Under the pieces are notes generated by a model. That model did no database searches. It worked only from the letters and a program-made list of their open reading frames with translations, and had not been told where the DNA came from. From contig JAUYFM010000033.1 of NCBI GenBank assembly GCA_030690945.1, forward strand, positions 62,001 through 126,000: a stretch of 64,000 bases of DNA, in the 5' to 3' direction. This stretch comes from Smithellaceae bacterium. GTDB taxonomy: Bacteria; Desulfobacterota; Syntrophia; Syntrophales; Smithellaceae. The first letter of the stretch is position 1, and every line of letters starts with the position of its first letter. Shown in pieces: positions 32,759-41,189 of this stretch. Made by a program: the position numbers and the translations under genes.

Positions 32759-34807
32759 TTAAGGTTTTTCTCCCAACTCTATTCGAAAAATTCCAGTCCC
32801 ATTGAATCCGATATATGCTGCGGCCGGCTCGTCCGCCGTAGAGGTGATGACCGTCATGTTCACCTTTGGAAGATCCATCGAAACCTGCCGAAATGTTTTT
32901 GCGCTGTCTGTGCTCACAAAGAGCCCTTCGGTCGCCCTGACATCATAGCGAGTAGTTCCCGCCAAAACCAGCCCCGGGCGCCGGGGGTGGAAGGCTACGC
33001 TGTATACGGCTATTTGAGGAGCTGCAGTCACGGGAAGGTGGATTTCCTGCCAGTTTTTCCCATCATTGTTTGAGATTAGGATCGTATTTCCTGCGCATCC
33101 TGCCACAATTCGGGATGGCGTTGAAGGATCTATCGCCATACCAAAAACAAATCGTTCTCCTCCTGTTGTAACGCGCTGCCAGGAGCTTGCACCATTGGTG
33201 GATTTGTAAATACCGCCCGCCTGCGTGCCGGCAAATAGCACGCCGGGGAGTCGGGGATGAACCAGCAACGCCCCCGGTCCCTTGATATAGGGCGTTGTCA
33301 GCCCCTGATTCACCGGAGACCAGTTCTTCCCCGCATTGACGGTTTTATATACCCCATATCCATTGGTTCCCACATAAATCGTGTCAGCCGCAAAAGGGTC
33401 GAGTTCCACATTGGTTGCCAGCCCATCAACATATCCCCGTTTGGGAAGGGTTTCCAGTGGCACAGGAAACCCGATATCCCTCCAGGTAGCTCCGGCGTTC
33501 CGGGATTCATACAGATAGATTTTCCCCTTTTTGTCCCAGGGATTCATCAGCAAGACCATCCGGGAGGGATCATTCCGGGATATTTCAATTTCCTGGGCAT
33601 GGCCGTCGGCGACGCCATTCATCGACCGTCGCCATTTTTTCCCCGCATCTTCGGAGATCATCAAGCCATTGTCTGCGGCGCACAGATAGAGGATTTTCGG
33701 GTTCCGGGGATGAACCTTCAGGTCATTGATGCAGGTGTTTTGAAGGCCATGATGCTTTTGATACCAGTGCTCTCCATCATCAGCCGTCTGCCAGAGATTC
33801 CACCAGTCCGCCAAAAAGAGAGATTGGGATGTTCCAGGAACAAAAGCTATCTCTTCGAGGCCTGAAAAGGTGCTGGTCCAATTGGGAGGCGCTTCCGGAT
33901 CGACCTGAAACGAGAGGACGGATTTCCAGGTGGTTCCGCCATCCCGGGTTTTGTAAAGCAGATGCGGCCAGTTTTCAGGATGCGAGCCGATGAATACCAG
34001 GTCCGGATTGTTCGGATGAACGAGAAGGGATTTATAGCCCTTGGGTTTTGGTTGCAGTGAAACAGGGCGACTCTCCCAGGTGAGGGCTGTTGCATTCCAT
34101 CGAAACAGGCCGCCCTGTTTTTCAACCAGGTAGAGGGAATTGCGTGAAGAGGCGATATCGGTAATCTCGGCTGAACCCTGCAAGAGTCCTTGATGCTGCG
34201 GCTTCCAGACTTGCCCTTCCATTCGATAAACGCCGCAGGACGTTCCGGCGTACAAGTATCCCTCATACACCGTAAGCCCATTGACCTTGAAACGCTCCAA
34301 CCCCTGAACAGGCTGCGGAGGAGCTTTCAGATTGTTCAACGGAATTTTGAAAACCCCTTTTGTGTCGGTTCCAATCCACAGCGAGCTTCGGGTAAAGAGC
34401 AACAGCCTGCTTCCAAAAAACCGTGAAGGGTAGCGAATTTCGCCGGATATCCGAATCCAGCCGTCGCCCTGATTGATGCTGTAATACAGACCGTCGTCGG
34501 TCAGGGCAACAAGCTGATGGGGGGCTGCCGGATTGATGGCGATATCCGCGACGCTAAAACCTTCCAATCCTTTTCCGATCAACTCAAAGTGGTTGCCGCC
34601 ATCCCGGCTTCTGTAGATTCCGGCTACATCCGATCCGACGTAAACGATTTTGGGATTCGATGGATCTATCGCAATGTTTGTAAACCGTCCACCACCGCCA
34701 TATCCTGACGGATGCCATGACAGGCGGAGGTTTTCCGCGTCTGCGCTGATTGCAATCAGCACCGAAAGAACGACTGCTGAAATGATTGGGTTCAGGTGAC
34801 GCTTCAT
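32759..34807 (-). CDS. Secreted beta-propeller protein with Asp-box (BNR) repeats
   Basis: A 682-residue protein with a signal peptide (MKRHLNPIISAVVLSVLIAISADA). The rest is made of about nine repeats carrying Asp-box turns: SRDGGNHF, TRDGGTTW, TADDGEHW, SEDAGKKW, SRNAGATW, TVNAGKNW, STNGASSW, SNNDGKNW. Two seven-bladed propellers of this type occur in GH74 xyloglucanases and VPS10/sortilin-like proteins. It is probably a periplasmic or outer-surface glycan-binding or glycan-cleaving protein made with the exopolysaccharide. I could not identify catalytic Asp residues with confidence. Its stop codon directly precedes the next gene, and its start overlaps the stop of the upstream gene by one base. 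Confidence 0.85.
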   Translation of the reverse strand: MKRHLNPIISAVVLSVLIAISADAENLRLSWHPSGYGGGGRFTNIAIDPSNPKIVYVGSDVAGIYRSRDGGNHFELIGKGLEGFSVADIAINPAAPHQLVALTDDGLYYSINQGDGWIRISGEIRYPSRFFGSRLLLFTRSSLWIGTDTKGVFKIPLNNLKAPPQPVQGLERFKVNGLTVYEGYLYAGTSCGVYRMEGQVWKPQHQGLLQGSAEITDIASSRNSLYLVEKQGGLFRWNATALTWESRPVSLQPKPKGYKSLLVHPNNPDLVFIGSHPENWPHLLYKTRDGGTTWKSVLSFQVDPEAPPNWTSTFSGLEEIAFVPGTSQSLFLADWWNLWQTADDGEHWYQKHHGLQNTCINDLKVHPRNPKILYLCAADNGLMISEDAGKKWRRSMNGVADGHAQEIEISRNDPSRMVLLMNPWDKKGKIYLYESRNAGATWRDIGFPVPLETLPKRGYVDGLATNVELDPFAADTIYVGTNGYGVYKTVNAGKNWSPVNQGLTTPYIKGPGALLVHPRLPGVLFAGTQAGGIYKSTNGASSWQRVTTGGERFVFGMAIDPSTPSRIVAGCAGNTILISNNDGKNWQEIHLPVTAAPQIAVYSVAFHPRRPGLVLAGTTRYDVRATEGLFVSTDSAKTFRQVSMDLPKVNMTVITSTADEPAAAYIGFNGTGIFRIELGEKP

Positions 34808-35571
34808 TATTCTCCCACTCCTGTACTCTTTTTTACGTCCTGCCTTGGCTGCAGGTGATGCGATTTTTGGCCGTATAGCCGGGCACTGTATAGAACAAAT
34901 GCCTTTTCAACCGGATCATAGCCTTTCATCCAAACGGTACCTGAAACCGAATTGGACTGGATGCGAAGCTTCAACTTGCCGGCTCTGGCATTGATCAGGG
35001 TTGGAAGGGCTACGCTTTCAGCAAGTTTCTTTCCGTCGTCTCCCGCCTTTGCTGCCAAAGCGCCTGTGTGTCTCAGCAGCTCCGGACTTAAGAAAATAAA
35101 GTGCATCGGCACTGGTTTGATAAATGTTCGTTTGATATCACAGGTGATCTCGTTTGCAATGGCCGTCATTTCTGAATTCTCGGAATTCCAGAAGAAACTG
35201 TTGCGGGAATTTTTCTTGGGGAAACCTTGAATAATAAGCTGGTAGGGGTTGTTGCTTCCTGGGGTCGGCGGCATCAGGGTCAACAAGGCCTGAGCCCCCG
35301 AGAACGTTTCATTCATCACCGTGCCGGAAAGCTGCACCAGATACTGCTTGGAAAATTGTGTGCCTTCCAGGAGATCTTGCGCCACTGAGACTGAGAAAGT
35401 GGGCAATAAACCTGAACAGAGGATCAGCAGCATTCCAATGACAAACAAGCGTGACAATTTTATTGTGTAACGACGACGGTGTTTAGGCTGAAGGCTGAAG
35501 GCTGAAGGATTTTTTAGCCCTCTTGATAAAAACACTTCCTCAATGCCTGGAAGTTTTTTGTGATCGAGCAT
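34807..35571 (-). CDS. Membrane-anchored or exported protein of unknown function in the EPS locus
   Basis: About 254 residues from the ATG at 35571, which follows AAGGGGT and avoids overlap with galE; a longer frame reaching 35622 is not preferred. After a basic stretch (PKHRRRYTIKL) comes one hydrophobic helix (LFVIGMLLILCSGLLPTF), either an uncleaved anchor or a late-starting signal peptide. The rest appears beta-rich, with VQLSGTVMNETFSGAQALLTL and KLRIQSNSVSGTVWMKGYD. I do not recognise a family. The coding region near codons 22-28 contains three tandem copies of GGCTGAA (plus-strand sense), a seven-base unit that would shift frame if its number changed. Confidence 0.6.
   Translation of the reverse strand: MLDHKKLPGIEEVFLSRGLKNPSAFSLQPKHRRRYTIKLSRLFVIGMLLILCSGLLPTFSVSVAQDLLEGTQFSKQYLVQLSGTVMNETFSGAQALLTLMPPTPGSNNPYQLIIQGFPKKNSRNSFFWNSENSEMTAIANEITCDIKRTFIKPVPMHFIFLSPELLRHTGALAAKAGDDGKKLAESVALPTLINARAGKLKLRIQSNSVSGTVWMKGYDPVEKAFVLYSARLYGQKSHHLQPRQDVKKSTGVGE
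35486..35508. repeat. Heptanucleotide tandem repeat (GGCTGAA)x3 within a coding region
   Basis: Three perfect tandem copies of GGCTGAA at 35486-35506 plus two extra bases. It lies within the 5' part of the membrane-protein gene. Related GGCTGAA/TTCAGCC units occur near 54828 and 54899-54914. Confidence 0.8.
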
Positions 35572-35581
35572 GTTTGACCCC

Positions 35582-36607
35582 TTAAAGCCTTTCACCTTTG
35601 GTCGATCTGCCTGAATTATCATCCTGCTTTTTTAATTGAGATTGGTGCCAGTTCCATGCCGTTGAAATGGTTTTCCGGATGTCGATGAAATCGGGCTTCC
35701 AGCCCAGCAGCGTAGCGGCTTGATCTGCCTTGGCTACCAGCGCGGGGGGGTCGCCGGGGCGTCTGCCGACGGTTCGGTAGACCACCGGTTTTCCGGTAAC
35801 CTGCTCGACGGCCCGGATGACTTCCATCACGGAGTTCCCCTGTCCCGTTCCCAAATTAATACATAGGCTTTGAGCGGATTGGGCCAGATGTTGCAGCGCA
35901 AGGAGATGGGCGCCGGCTAAATCCGTTACATGGATATAATCTCGAATCGCCGTGCCGTCCGGGGTATCATAATCGGTTCCATAGACCTCCGTGTAATCAC
36001 GTCGACCCTGTACCGTTTGCAGAAGGAGAGGAATTAAATGGGTTTCGGGATCATGGTCTTCGCCGATTTGCCCTTCGGGGTCGGCGCCTGCCGCGTTAAA
36101 ATAACGTAGAATGGCGTACCGGATGCCGTAAGCGCTCCCATAGTCCTGGATGATCTGCTCCATCATGAGCTTGGTGCGGCCATAAGGGTTGATCGGAATC
36201 TGTGGATGATTTTCGGGGATGGGAATCTGCAACGGCAGGCCATAAGTCGAGCAACTACTTGAAAATATTATATTTTTACAGCCATGTCGTCGCATGGCCT
36301 CCAAAAGTGAAATTGAACCGGCAACATTGTTCTGATAATATTTTGCCGGGTGTTCAACCGATTCGCCAACATACGCATAGGCAGCAAAATGGATAACCGC
36401 TTTGGGCCGATAATCGGAAAAAATCTGATCAAGCACCAGAGCATCGGCAATATCTCCTTTAACGAACGGTCCCCATTTGACGGCCCATGGATGACCATAT
36501 ATCAGATTATCGAGAGCGATGGGCAGGTAACCCATAGAGGCAAGAGTCTTGCAGGTGTGACTGCCAACATAGCCGGCGCCTCCGGTAATCAGAACTGGCT
36601 CGGTCAT
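35582..36607 (-). CDS. galE: UDP-glucose 4-epimerase (copy 2)
   Basis: A 341-residue epimerase from the ATG at 36607 (MTEPVLITGGAGYVGSHTC). In-frame ATGs further upstream (36652, 36682) would add an atypical extension. NAD motif GGAGYVGSH, catalytic tyrosine in NPYGRTKLMME, FNAAGADPEGQIGE and CINLGTGQGNSV are standard GalE. It supplies UDP-Gal or UDP-GalNAc for the exopolysaccharide. It is the first gene of the left arm, reading away from the promoter region near 36.7 kb. It differs substantially from the copy at 16196-17185. Confidence 0.9.
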   Translation of the reverse strand: MTEPVLITGGAGYVGSHTCKTLASMGYLPIALDNLIYGHPWAVKWGPFVKGDIADALVLDQIFSDYRPKAVIHFAAYAYVGESVEHPAKYYQNNVAGSISLLEAMRRHGCKNIIFSSSCSTYGLPLQIPIPENHPQIPINPYGRTKLMMEQIIQDYGSAYGIRYAILRYFNAAGADPEGQIGEDHDPETHLIPLLLQTVQGRRDYTEVYGTDYDTPDGTAIRDYIHVTDLAGAHLLALQHLAQSAQSLCINLGTGQGNSVMEVIRAVEQVTGKPVVYRTVGRRPGDPPALVAKADQAATLLGWKPDFIDIRKTISTAWNWHQSQLKKQDDNSGRSTKGERL

Positions 36608-36734
36608 AGCAAAAATTCCCTTTATTTCCGGCAATCCGTCAGTAGGTTTCATAAAAAACTTGCTCTTTGTTACGGCTAACATATAAATAAAGACGATGAT
36701 TTGTCAAGTAAAATGACCACACCAAAAAAAATGC

Positions 36735-36762
36735 TTGACAAATATTTTTTTTTGTATATTTT
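36735..36762 (+). promoter_or_regulatory. Candidate promoter of the right exopolysaccharide arm
   Basis: TTGACA (36735-36740), 16-base spacer, TATTTT (36757-36762), within an AT-rich stretch between divergent galE and the XRE-type regulator gene. The 36608-36856 gap is otherwise empty and must also contain the galE-arm promoter, which I cannot pinpoint. Confidence 0.6.
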
Positions 36763-36856
36763 GGAACCGTACTGGAATAATCCGGAATTATCAAGAGAGG
36801 ATTAGATATGCATCGGAATAGATTGAACAGTCAGTGTCTTTCAGGAAGGTGTCTAT

Positions 36857-37102
36857 ATGAAAGGGAATAGATTGAAGGATCGGCGTACTGCCGAGGGGCT
36901 TACGATAACGGAGCTGGCGCGCCTTTCCAACATCAGCACCAAGGTGATCAGCCAGACCGAACGGCTTTTGCGAGAACCAACGGAAGTAACCAAGAGAAAA
37001 ATACTAAATGGGCTGAATGCGGCGAAGAAGCCGAAGGAAAAACCCTATGACTTTGAATATATTTTCCCAAAAACGGATGGTGATGGATCGTATGCGCGAT
37101 AA
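36857..37102 (+). CDS. Small XRE-type HTH regulator
   Basis: An 81-residue protein: a single helix-turn-helix domain (NRLKDRRTAEGLTITELARLSNISTKVISQTER, residues 4-36) followed by a short tail (KPYDFEYIFP). AGGAAGGTG lies before the ATG. It sits between the divergent promoter region and the export gene, the classic position for a local regulator of both arms. The tail could be an oligomerisation or peptide-binding element. Ligand unknown. The gap to the Wza-like ATG is 58 bases. Confidence 0.8.
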   Translation: MKGNRLKDRRTAEGLTITELARLSNISTKVISQTERLLREPTEVTKRKILNGLNAAKKPKEKPYDFEYIFPKTDGDGSYAR

Positions 37103-37160
37103 AGCTCCTGAATCAGGACCACTGGATCCCATTCGTGATTTCCGCGAGAGGATAGAGGCC

Positions 37161-38309
37161 ATGGCGTCGTTTCTTCCGCACTTCTTTCGGAAGACTTGTT
37201 GTCATGTTGTGATCCTGACTTTGACATCACTACTATTTTTTACATCCTGCGTACATTCTCCAGACGTTCCTTCCCAGTTCGAAACCGACATCAAAACCGC
37301 TGAGGACGTTGACCAATTGAAGAGACTGGAGACGCAGTTGACGGTTACTCCGGAAAAGGCGGCGTTGCATCCGGATTACCAGGTTATTGACAATATCGCG
37401 ATTCCTTATGTTCCGGAATACCGGATGGGGCCGGGGGATGTGTTGGAAATCGTCTATCACCTCAAATATGAAAAAACCGAAGATGATTATCGGCTGGAGG
37501 TCCAGGATAGGGTCAGCATTAATTTTCCCTTTCAACCGCAGTACAGCTCCTCCGTTCTGGTTCGATCCGATGGGAAAATTACCATGCCGCTCATCGGCGA
37601 CGTGGCTGTAGAATCCAAAACGCCGATGGAACTTGCAACGGAATTAAATCGACAATACAAAAAATACTTTGTTGAACCCAGCATCACCGTTGCGCTTGAA
37701 GCATTTAATGTCAAAATCGACGAGTTGAAAAAAGCGATCACCACCGCCGCCAGAGGACAGAGCAAAATCGCTCCGATTTCTCCGGATGGCCGCATCTCCT
37801 TCCCGGTGATTGGCAGCATGCAGGTGCAGGGGTTTACAGTAGCCCAAGTGGAAAAAAGGATCAATGAAAGCTACGCCAAACAGGTTCGAAATCTTAACTG
37901 CACGCTTATCCTGCTGGAAATTCATAACCCAAAACTCTATGTCCTTGGCGAAGTGGAAAAACCAGGGGCCTACGACATTGGTTCTGTCCCCAATGTTTTG
38001 AATGCTCTGACACTTGCAGGGGGCTTTAAGAAAAGCGGTGAACTGGAAGAAATTGCCATTTTCCGCAATGAAGGACTGGAAAGGCCCATTGCCTTCAGAG
38101 TGGATATCAGAAGAGCTCTAAGATCAGGCGTTTCCCTGGCGAATATCAAATTAAAACCCGGGGACATTGTTTATGTGCCCAAAACCCGGCTTGATGAGAT
38201 CAATGATGAGATTGAGAAAATATTCACCAAGGGCATTTACGCCGTGCTGCCTTTTACGACCAGCTTGGGCGCCTCTTACTCGCTAGGTGGAACCACTCTT
38301 ATTAAATAG
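37161..38309 (+). CDS. Wza-like polysaccharide export lipoprotein
   Basis: A 382-residue protein started at the ATG at 37161, which has GAGAGGA upstream and gives a lipoprotein signal (LTLTSLLFFTSC, lipidation at C30). Longer frames back to 37017 overlap the regulator gene. Domains: polysaccharide export (Poly_export) with YRMGPGDVLEIV (about residues 90-101) and VLVRSDGKITMPLIGDV, an inserted region, then SLBB-type soluble-ligand-binding beta-grasp domains (ISPDGRISFPVIGSM; PKLYVLGEVEKPGAY). Wza forms the outer-membrane exit pore. The next gene, Wzz-like, starts 12 bases after the stop. Confidence 0.93.
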   Translation: MASFLPHFFRKTCCHVVILTLTSLLFFTSCVHSPDVPSQFETDIKTAEDVDQLKRLETQLTVTPEKAALHPDYQVIDNIAIPYVPEYRMGPGDVLEIVYHLKYEKTEDDYRLEVQDRVSINFPFQPQYSSSVLVRSDGKITMPLIGDVAVESKTPMELATELNRQYKKYFVEPSITVALEAFNVKIDELKKAITTAARGQSKIAPISPDGRISFPVIGSMQVQGFTVAQVEKRINESYAKQVRNLNCTLILLEIHNPKLYVLGEVEKPGAYDIGSVPNVLNALTLAGGFKKSGELEEIAIFRNEGLERPIAFRVDIRRALRSGVSLANIKLKPGDIVYVPKTRLDEINDEIEKIFTKGIYAVLPFTTSLGASYSLGGTTLIK

Positions 38310-38321
38310 GCTGATATTGTT

Positions 38322-39710
38322 ATGCAAAATGTATTTCGAGAGTTTATTTTCATCCTTTTTTATCGGTCGCGATTAATCATCGCGGTCTTTCTCATTGTTT
38401 TTATCGTTTCATTAGTCCTGGCCGTAACGCTCCCGTCTGTTTATCGGTCAACGGCTAAATTTTCACTGGTTATTCCGCAAAGCTTTGATCCCCTGCAGCA
38501 GGAAAGTTCCATGGATTACCGGAACAGGGTGCGCCGATTTCTTCAGGATCAGAAGGAGCTGATTACCTCCAACCGGGTATTGACAAGGGTTGTTCAGGAA
38601 ATATATCCCGGGATCAAGCAGCAGTCTGCAATCACCAAAAAGATAAATGAGCTCCGGGAGAATCTGGACGTGGTTCCGCCGGGGGGGGAATCGTTTGAAG
38701 GCTCCAGTGTTTTCATTGTTGAATTTTCGGATAATAGTCCGACATTTGCGGCCAAGGTTACGACATCGGTCACCGATAATTACCTGGCAATATACCGGGA
38801 GATCTCTCAAGGTAAAACCACTTACTCGCATTCATTTTTTCAGGAACAGACCGAGAAACTACAAAAAGATATGCAGGAAAAGGAAAGCAAGGTTCGTGAT
38901 TTCGAAACCAAACAGGCATTGGCTCTGCTTGAAATCCTGAACCTGGGTGAAGGAAAAGCAAATTCCGAAGTAGGGCCCAATGCGCTGTTAACGCAGTTTT
39001 TGCGAAATTACCATGAACTTCAGACCGAATTGGCGGGTCTTCAGGCCTCCATCGCAGCCCTCGAAAGGGAGAGCAATCAGAGTGGCGTTCCGGCGGTATT
39101 GCCGGAAATGGAGGTGACGGGACGTGCCATCACCGTTTTTAAAAACAAGGTAGCGCAACTTCAGATTCAATTGAACGAAATGAAACCCCAGTTCCGGGCA
39201 AATTTTGAGCCGATGAAGCAGGTCGAACAGGAGCTGAAACTGAGCGTGGATTCCCTGAAAACAGAAATGAAAAGGGTCATCAGCGCTCAAAAAATATCGG
39301 CTAACAGCATCAGGGCCAGGATAGGTCAGCTCGAAAAAACGATCGGGGGCCTTAGAGATCGGATTCAGATCGTAGCTCGGGAAAAGGTAACCTATCAGGC
39401 TCTGTTGCAGGAATTCAACATTGCCAAAGAGGCTTATACCCGGACCAACGTCCAAATGGAACAGGCCAGAATGGCGCAATCGCTAACGCAAGACAAACAG
39501 TTTCTGACTTTGATTGACAGGCCCTCAGTTCCGGTTAAACCGTATAAACCCAATCGCGTTCTGTTGCTATTCGGCGGCCTTTTGGCGGGAATTTTCCTGG
39601 GAATCGCCGCCGCTTTAACCTTTGATCAGTTTGATCACCACACGAAGACCATTTATGGAATTGAAAAGCAGTTGAACGTGCCGGTATTGGGGTCCATACC
39701 GAGCTTGTAA
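38322..39710 (+). CDS. Wzz/GumC-like chain-length determinant protein
   Basis: A 462-residue polysaccharide co-polymerase: TM1 at ~18-38 (LIIAVFLIVFIVSLVLAV), a long periplasmic region with coiled coil (~170-380), a Pro-rich VKPYKPNR just before TM2 (~425-445), and a short cytoplasmic tail ending VLGSIPSL. No C-terminal kinase domain is fused; the separate BY-kinase-like protein at 43014-43916 could be its partner. It controls chain length and connects the inner-membrane machinery to Wza. A minimal gap of 24 bases separates it from the O-antigen ligase-like gene. Confidence 0.9.
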   Translation: MQNVFREFIFILFYRSRLIIAVFLIVFIVSLVLAVTLPSVYRSTAKFSLVIPQSFDPLQQESSMDYRNRVRRFLQDQKELITSNRVLTRVVQEIYPGIKQQSAITKKINELRENLDVVPPGGESFEGSSVFIVEFSDNSPTFAAKVTTSVTDNYLAIYREISQGKTTYSHSFFQEQTEKLQKDMQEKESKVRDFETKQALALLEILNLGEGKANSEVGPNALLTQFLRNYHELQTELAGLQASIAALERESNQSGVPAVLPEMEVTGRAITVFKNKVAQLQIQLNEMKPQFRANFEPMKQVEQELKLSVDSLKTEMKRVISAQKISANSIRARIGQLEKTIGGLRDRIQIVAREKVTYQALLQEFNIAKEAYTRTNVQMEQARMAQSLTQDKQFLTLIDRPSVPVKPYKPNRVLLLFGGLLAGIFLGIAAALTFDQFDHHTKTIYGIEKQLNVPVLGSIPSL

Positions 39711-39734
39711 TCCTGTAATGCAAAGGCAGACTCC

Positions 39735-41189
39735 GTGTACATACAAATTGCGCTCATCATCATCGCTCTGGTAGCCATCATTTTGTGGTTCGGGGGTGGG
39801 TATAAACAAGCTCAGGCAAAAGATGACCGGTTCAGCTTGCCGGCAATCCTTCTGGGAGCATGGGTCATTGCCGGCGCGGTATTTGGCGTGGGTGTTTTTG
39901 TTCTTCGGGTGGCAGGCCTTTTTGATATCACTATAGAGCGGCTGCTCTTTTCAGTGATACTCTTCTTTTTGGTGGCAGGTCTGTTTACGGGAAAAGTTCG
40001 TTTCCAAACCAACAGAACCATCGAGATAACCATGGGTATTTTTGCAATCGTCTGTATTCTTTCGATGATGCGGGTAGGTTTTGTTGCCGTGTCGCCGGAG
40101 TTTGTATCACCATGGTTCGTGTTTATCACCGGTTATCTTTTTCCCTTTATCATATTTATATTTGCCAAGAATTATATCGTCAGTGAAAAGGATGTGACGC
40201 TCATCCTGCAGGCACTGTTCTATTTTGGGATATATCTTTCTATTACGGCCTTTTTTGAATACGCCAATCTCAGGCAGTTTGTTTTTCCGGCTTATATCAA
40301 CGACCCGGTGTTATCGCCGCTGCATCTGGAACGCGCCAGAGGGCCATTTCTGAATGCGGCCTTCAATGGGGTAGGGATTCTGATCGGATTTATCAGTGGG
40401 CTTCATCTCCTGCAAAAAAAGACTGGTTTTGCCAAGGTCTTTTATCAGGCCGCGCTATTGCTTTTCTTTCCGGCTGTTTTTTTTACCCTGACCCGGTCCG
40501 TCTATCTGGGTCTGTTTATTACGCTGCTTATTTTTCTGGGATGGTACAAGACGTCGTTCTCAAAATGGAAATTGATTGCACTGCCGCTGGCGGTCATCCT
40601 GATCGTTGGAATTGCAAATTCTCCCCGATTGTTATCGACAGACAGACGGGAGGGCGGCGTTGCCCAGGGTGAAGAAGTGAGCATCCGTGTGGCCTTGTTG
40701 AACCAATCTTATTTTTTGTTTTCCGAACGCCCGTTAACGGGCGTCGGGCTGGCCCAGTTCATTCCCACAGCCTCCTCTTCACAAAAGTACAAGGGACCTG
40801 TTCCGTTTATTATTGAAGAATCGAGAGGCACGTTTCAACACAATCATTTGCTGGGAATCGCGACGGAACTGGGACTCCCAGGCCTTCTGGCTTATCTGAC
40901 ACTTATTTTTCTTACCCTGCGCCGATTGATGCAACTGGCCGGGAAATTACCCGATACAGGGATCATGGGGAACAACCTGCGCATTACCATCTTTGCGATC
41001 TGGTGTGTTTATCTGAACAATAACCTGTTTGTCGAGCCCTCAAACAATATTTTTGTCAATGCCGTCCCTTTTTTATTTGCAGGAATTGCGGATGGTCTGT
41101 ATACACGTTCTCTGGAATCGGGCCTGCTCTCTCCATCGCCGGCAAGAAGGCCCCCGTCACGAATGAGGATGATAAAAAGCCATGTATAA
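39735..41189 (+). CDS. O-antigen ligase/polymerase-like membrane protein (Wzy/WaaL family)
   Basis: A 484-residue polytopic protein with about 11 membrane segments. It begins with GTG at 39735. The hallmark of Wzy_C/O-antigen ligase-type proteins is a large periplasmic loop near the C-terminal third, here RREGGVAQGEEVSIRVALLNQSYFLFSERPLTGVGLAQF... and later RGTFQHNHLLGIATELGLPG with the conserved H of the loop. In this operon it is most likely the repeat-unit polymerase. It overlaps the ExeA-like gene by eight bases. Confidence 0.88.
   Translation: MYIQIALIIIALVAIILWFGGGYKQAQAKDDRFSLPAILLGAWVIAGAVFGVGVFVLRVAGLFDITIERLLFSVILFFLVAGLFTGKVRFQTNRTIEITMGIFAIVCILSMMRVGFVAVSPEFVSPWFVFITGYLFPFIIFIFAKNYIVSEKDVTLILQALFYFGIYLSITAFFEYANLRQFVFPAYINDPVLSPLHLERARGPFLNAAFNGVGILIGFISGLHLLQKKTGFAKVFYQAALLLFFPAVFFTLTRSVYLGLFITLLIFLGWYKTSFSKWKLIALPLAVILIVGIANSPRLLSTDRREGGVAQGEEVSIRVALLNQSYFLFSERPLTGVGLAQFIPTASSSQKYKGPVPFIIEESRGTFQHNHLLGIATELGLPGLLAYLTLIFLTLRRLMQLAGKLPDTGIMGNNLRITIFAIWCVYLNNNLFVEPSNNIFVNAVPFLFAGIADGLYTRSLESGLLSPSPARRPPSRMRMIKSHV

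Noticed and set aside
37017-37160. N-terminal extension of the Wza-like protein
   Set aside because: It would overlap the regulator gene in another frame and hide a clear lipoprotein signal starting at 37161.
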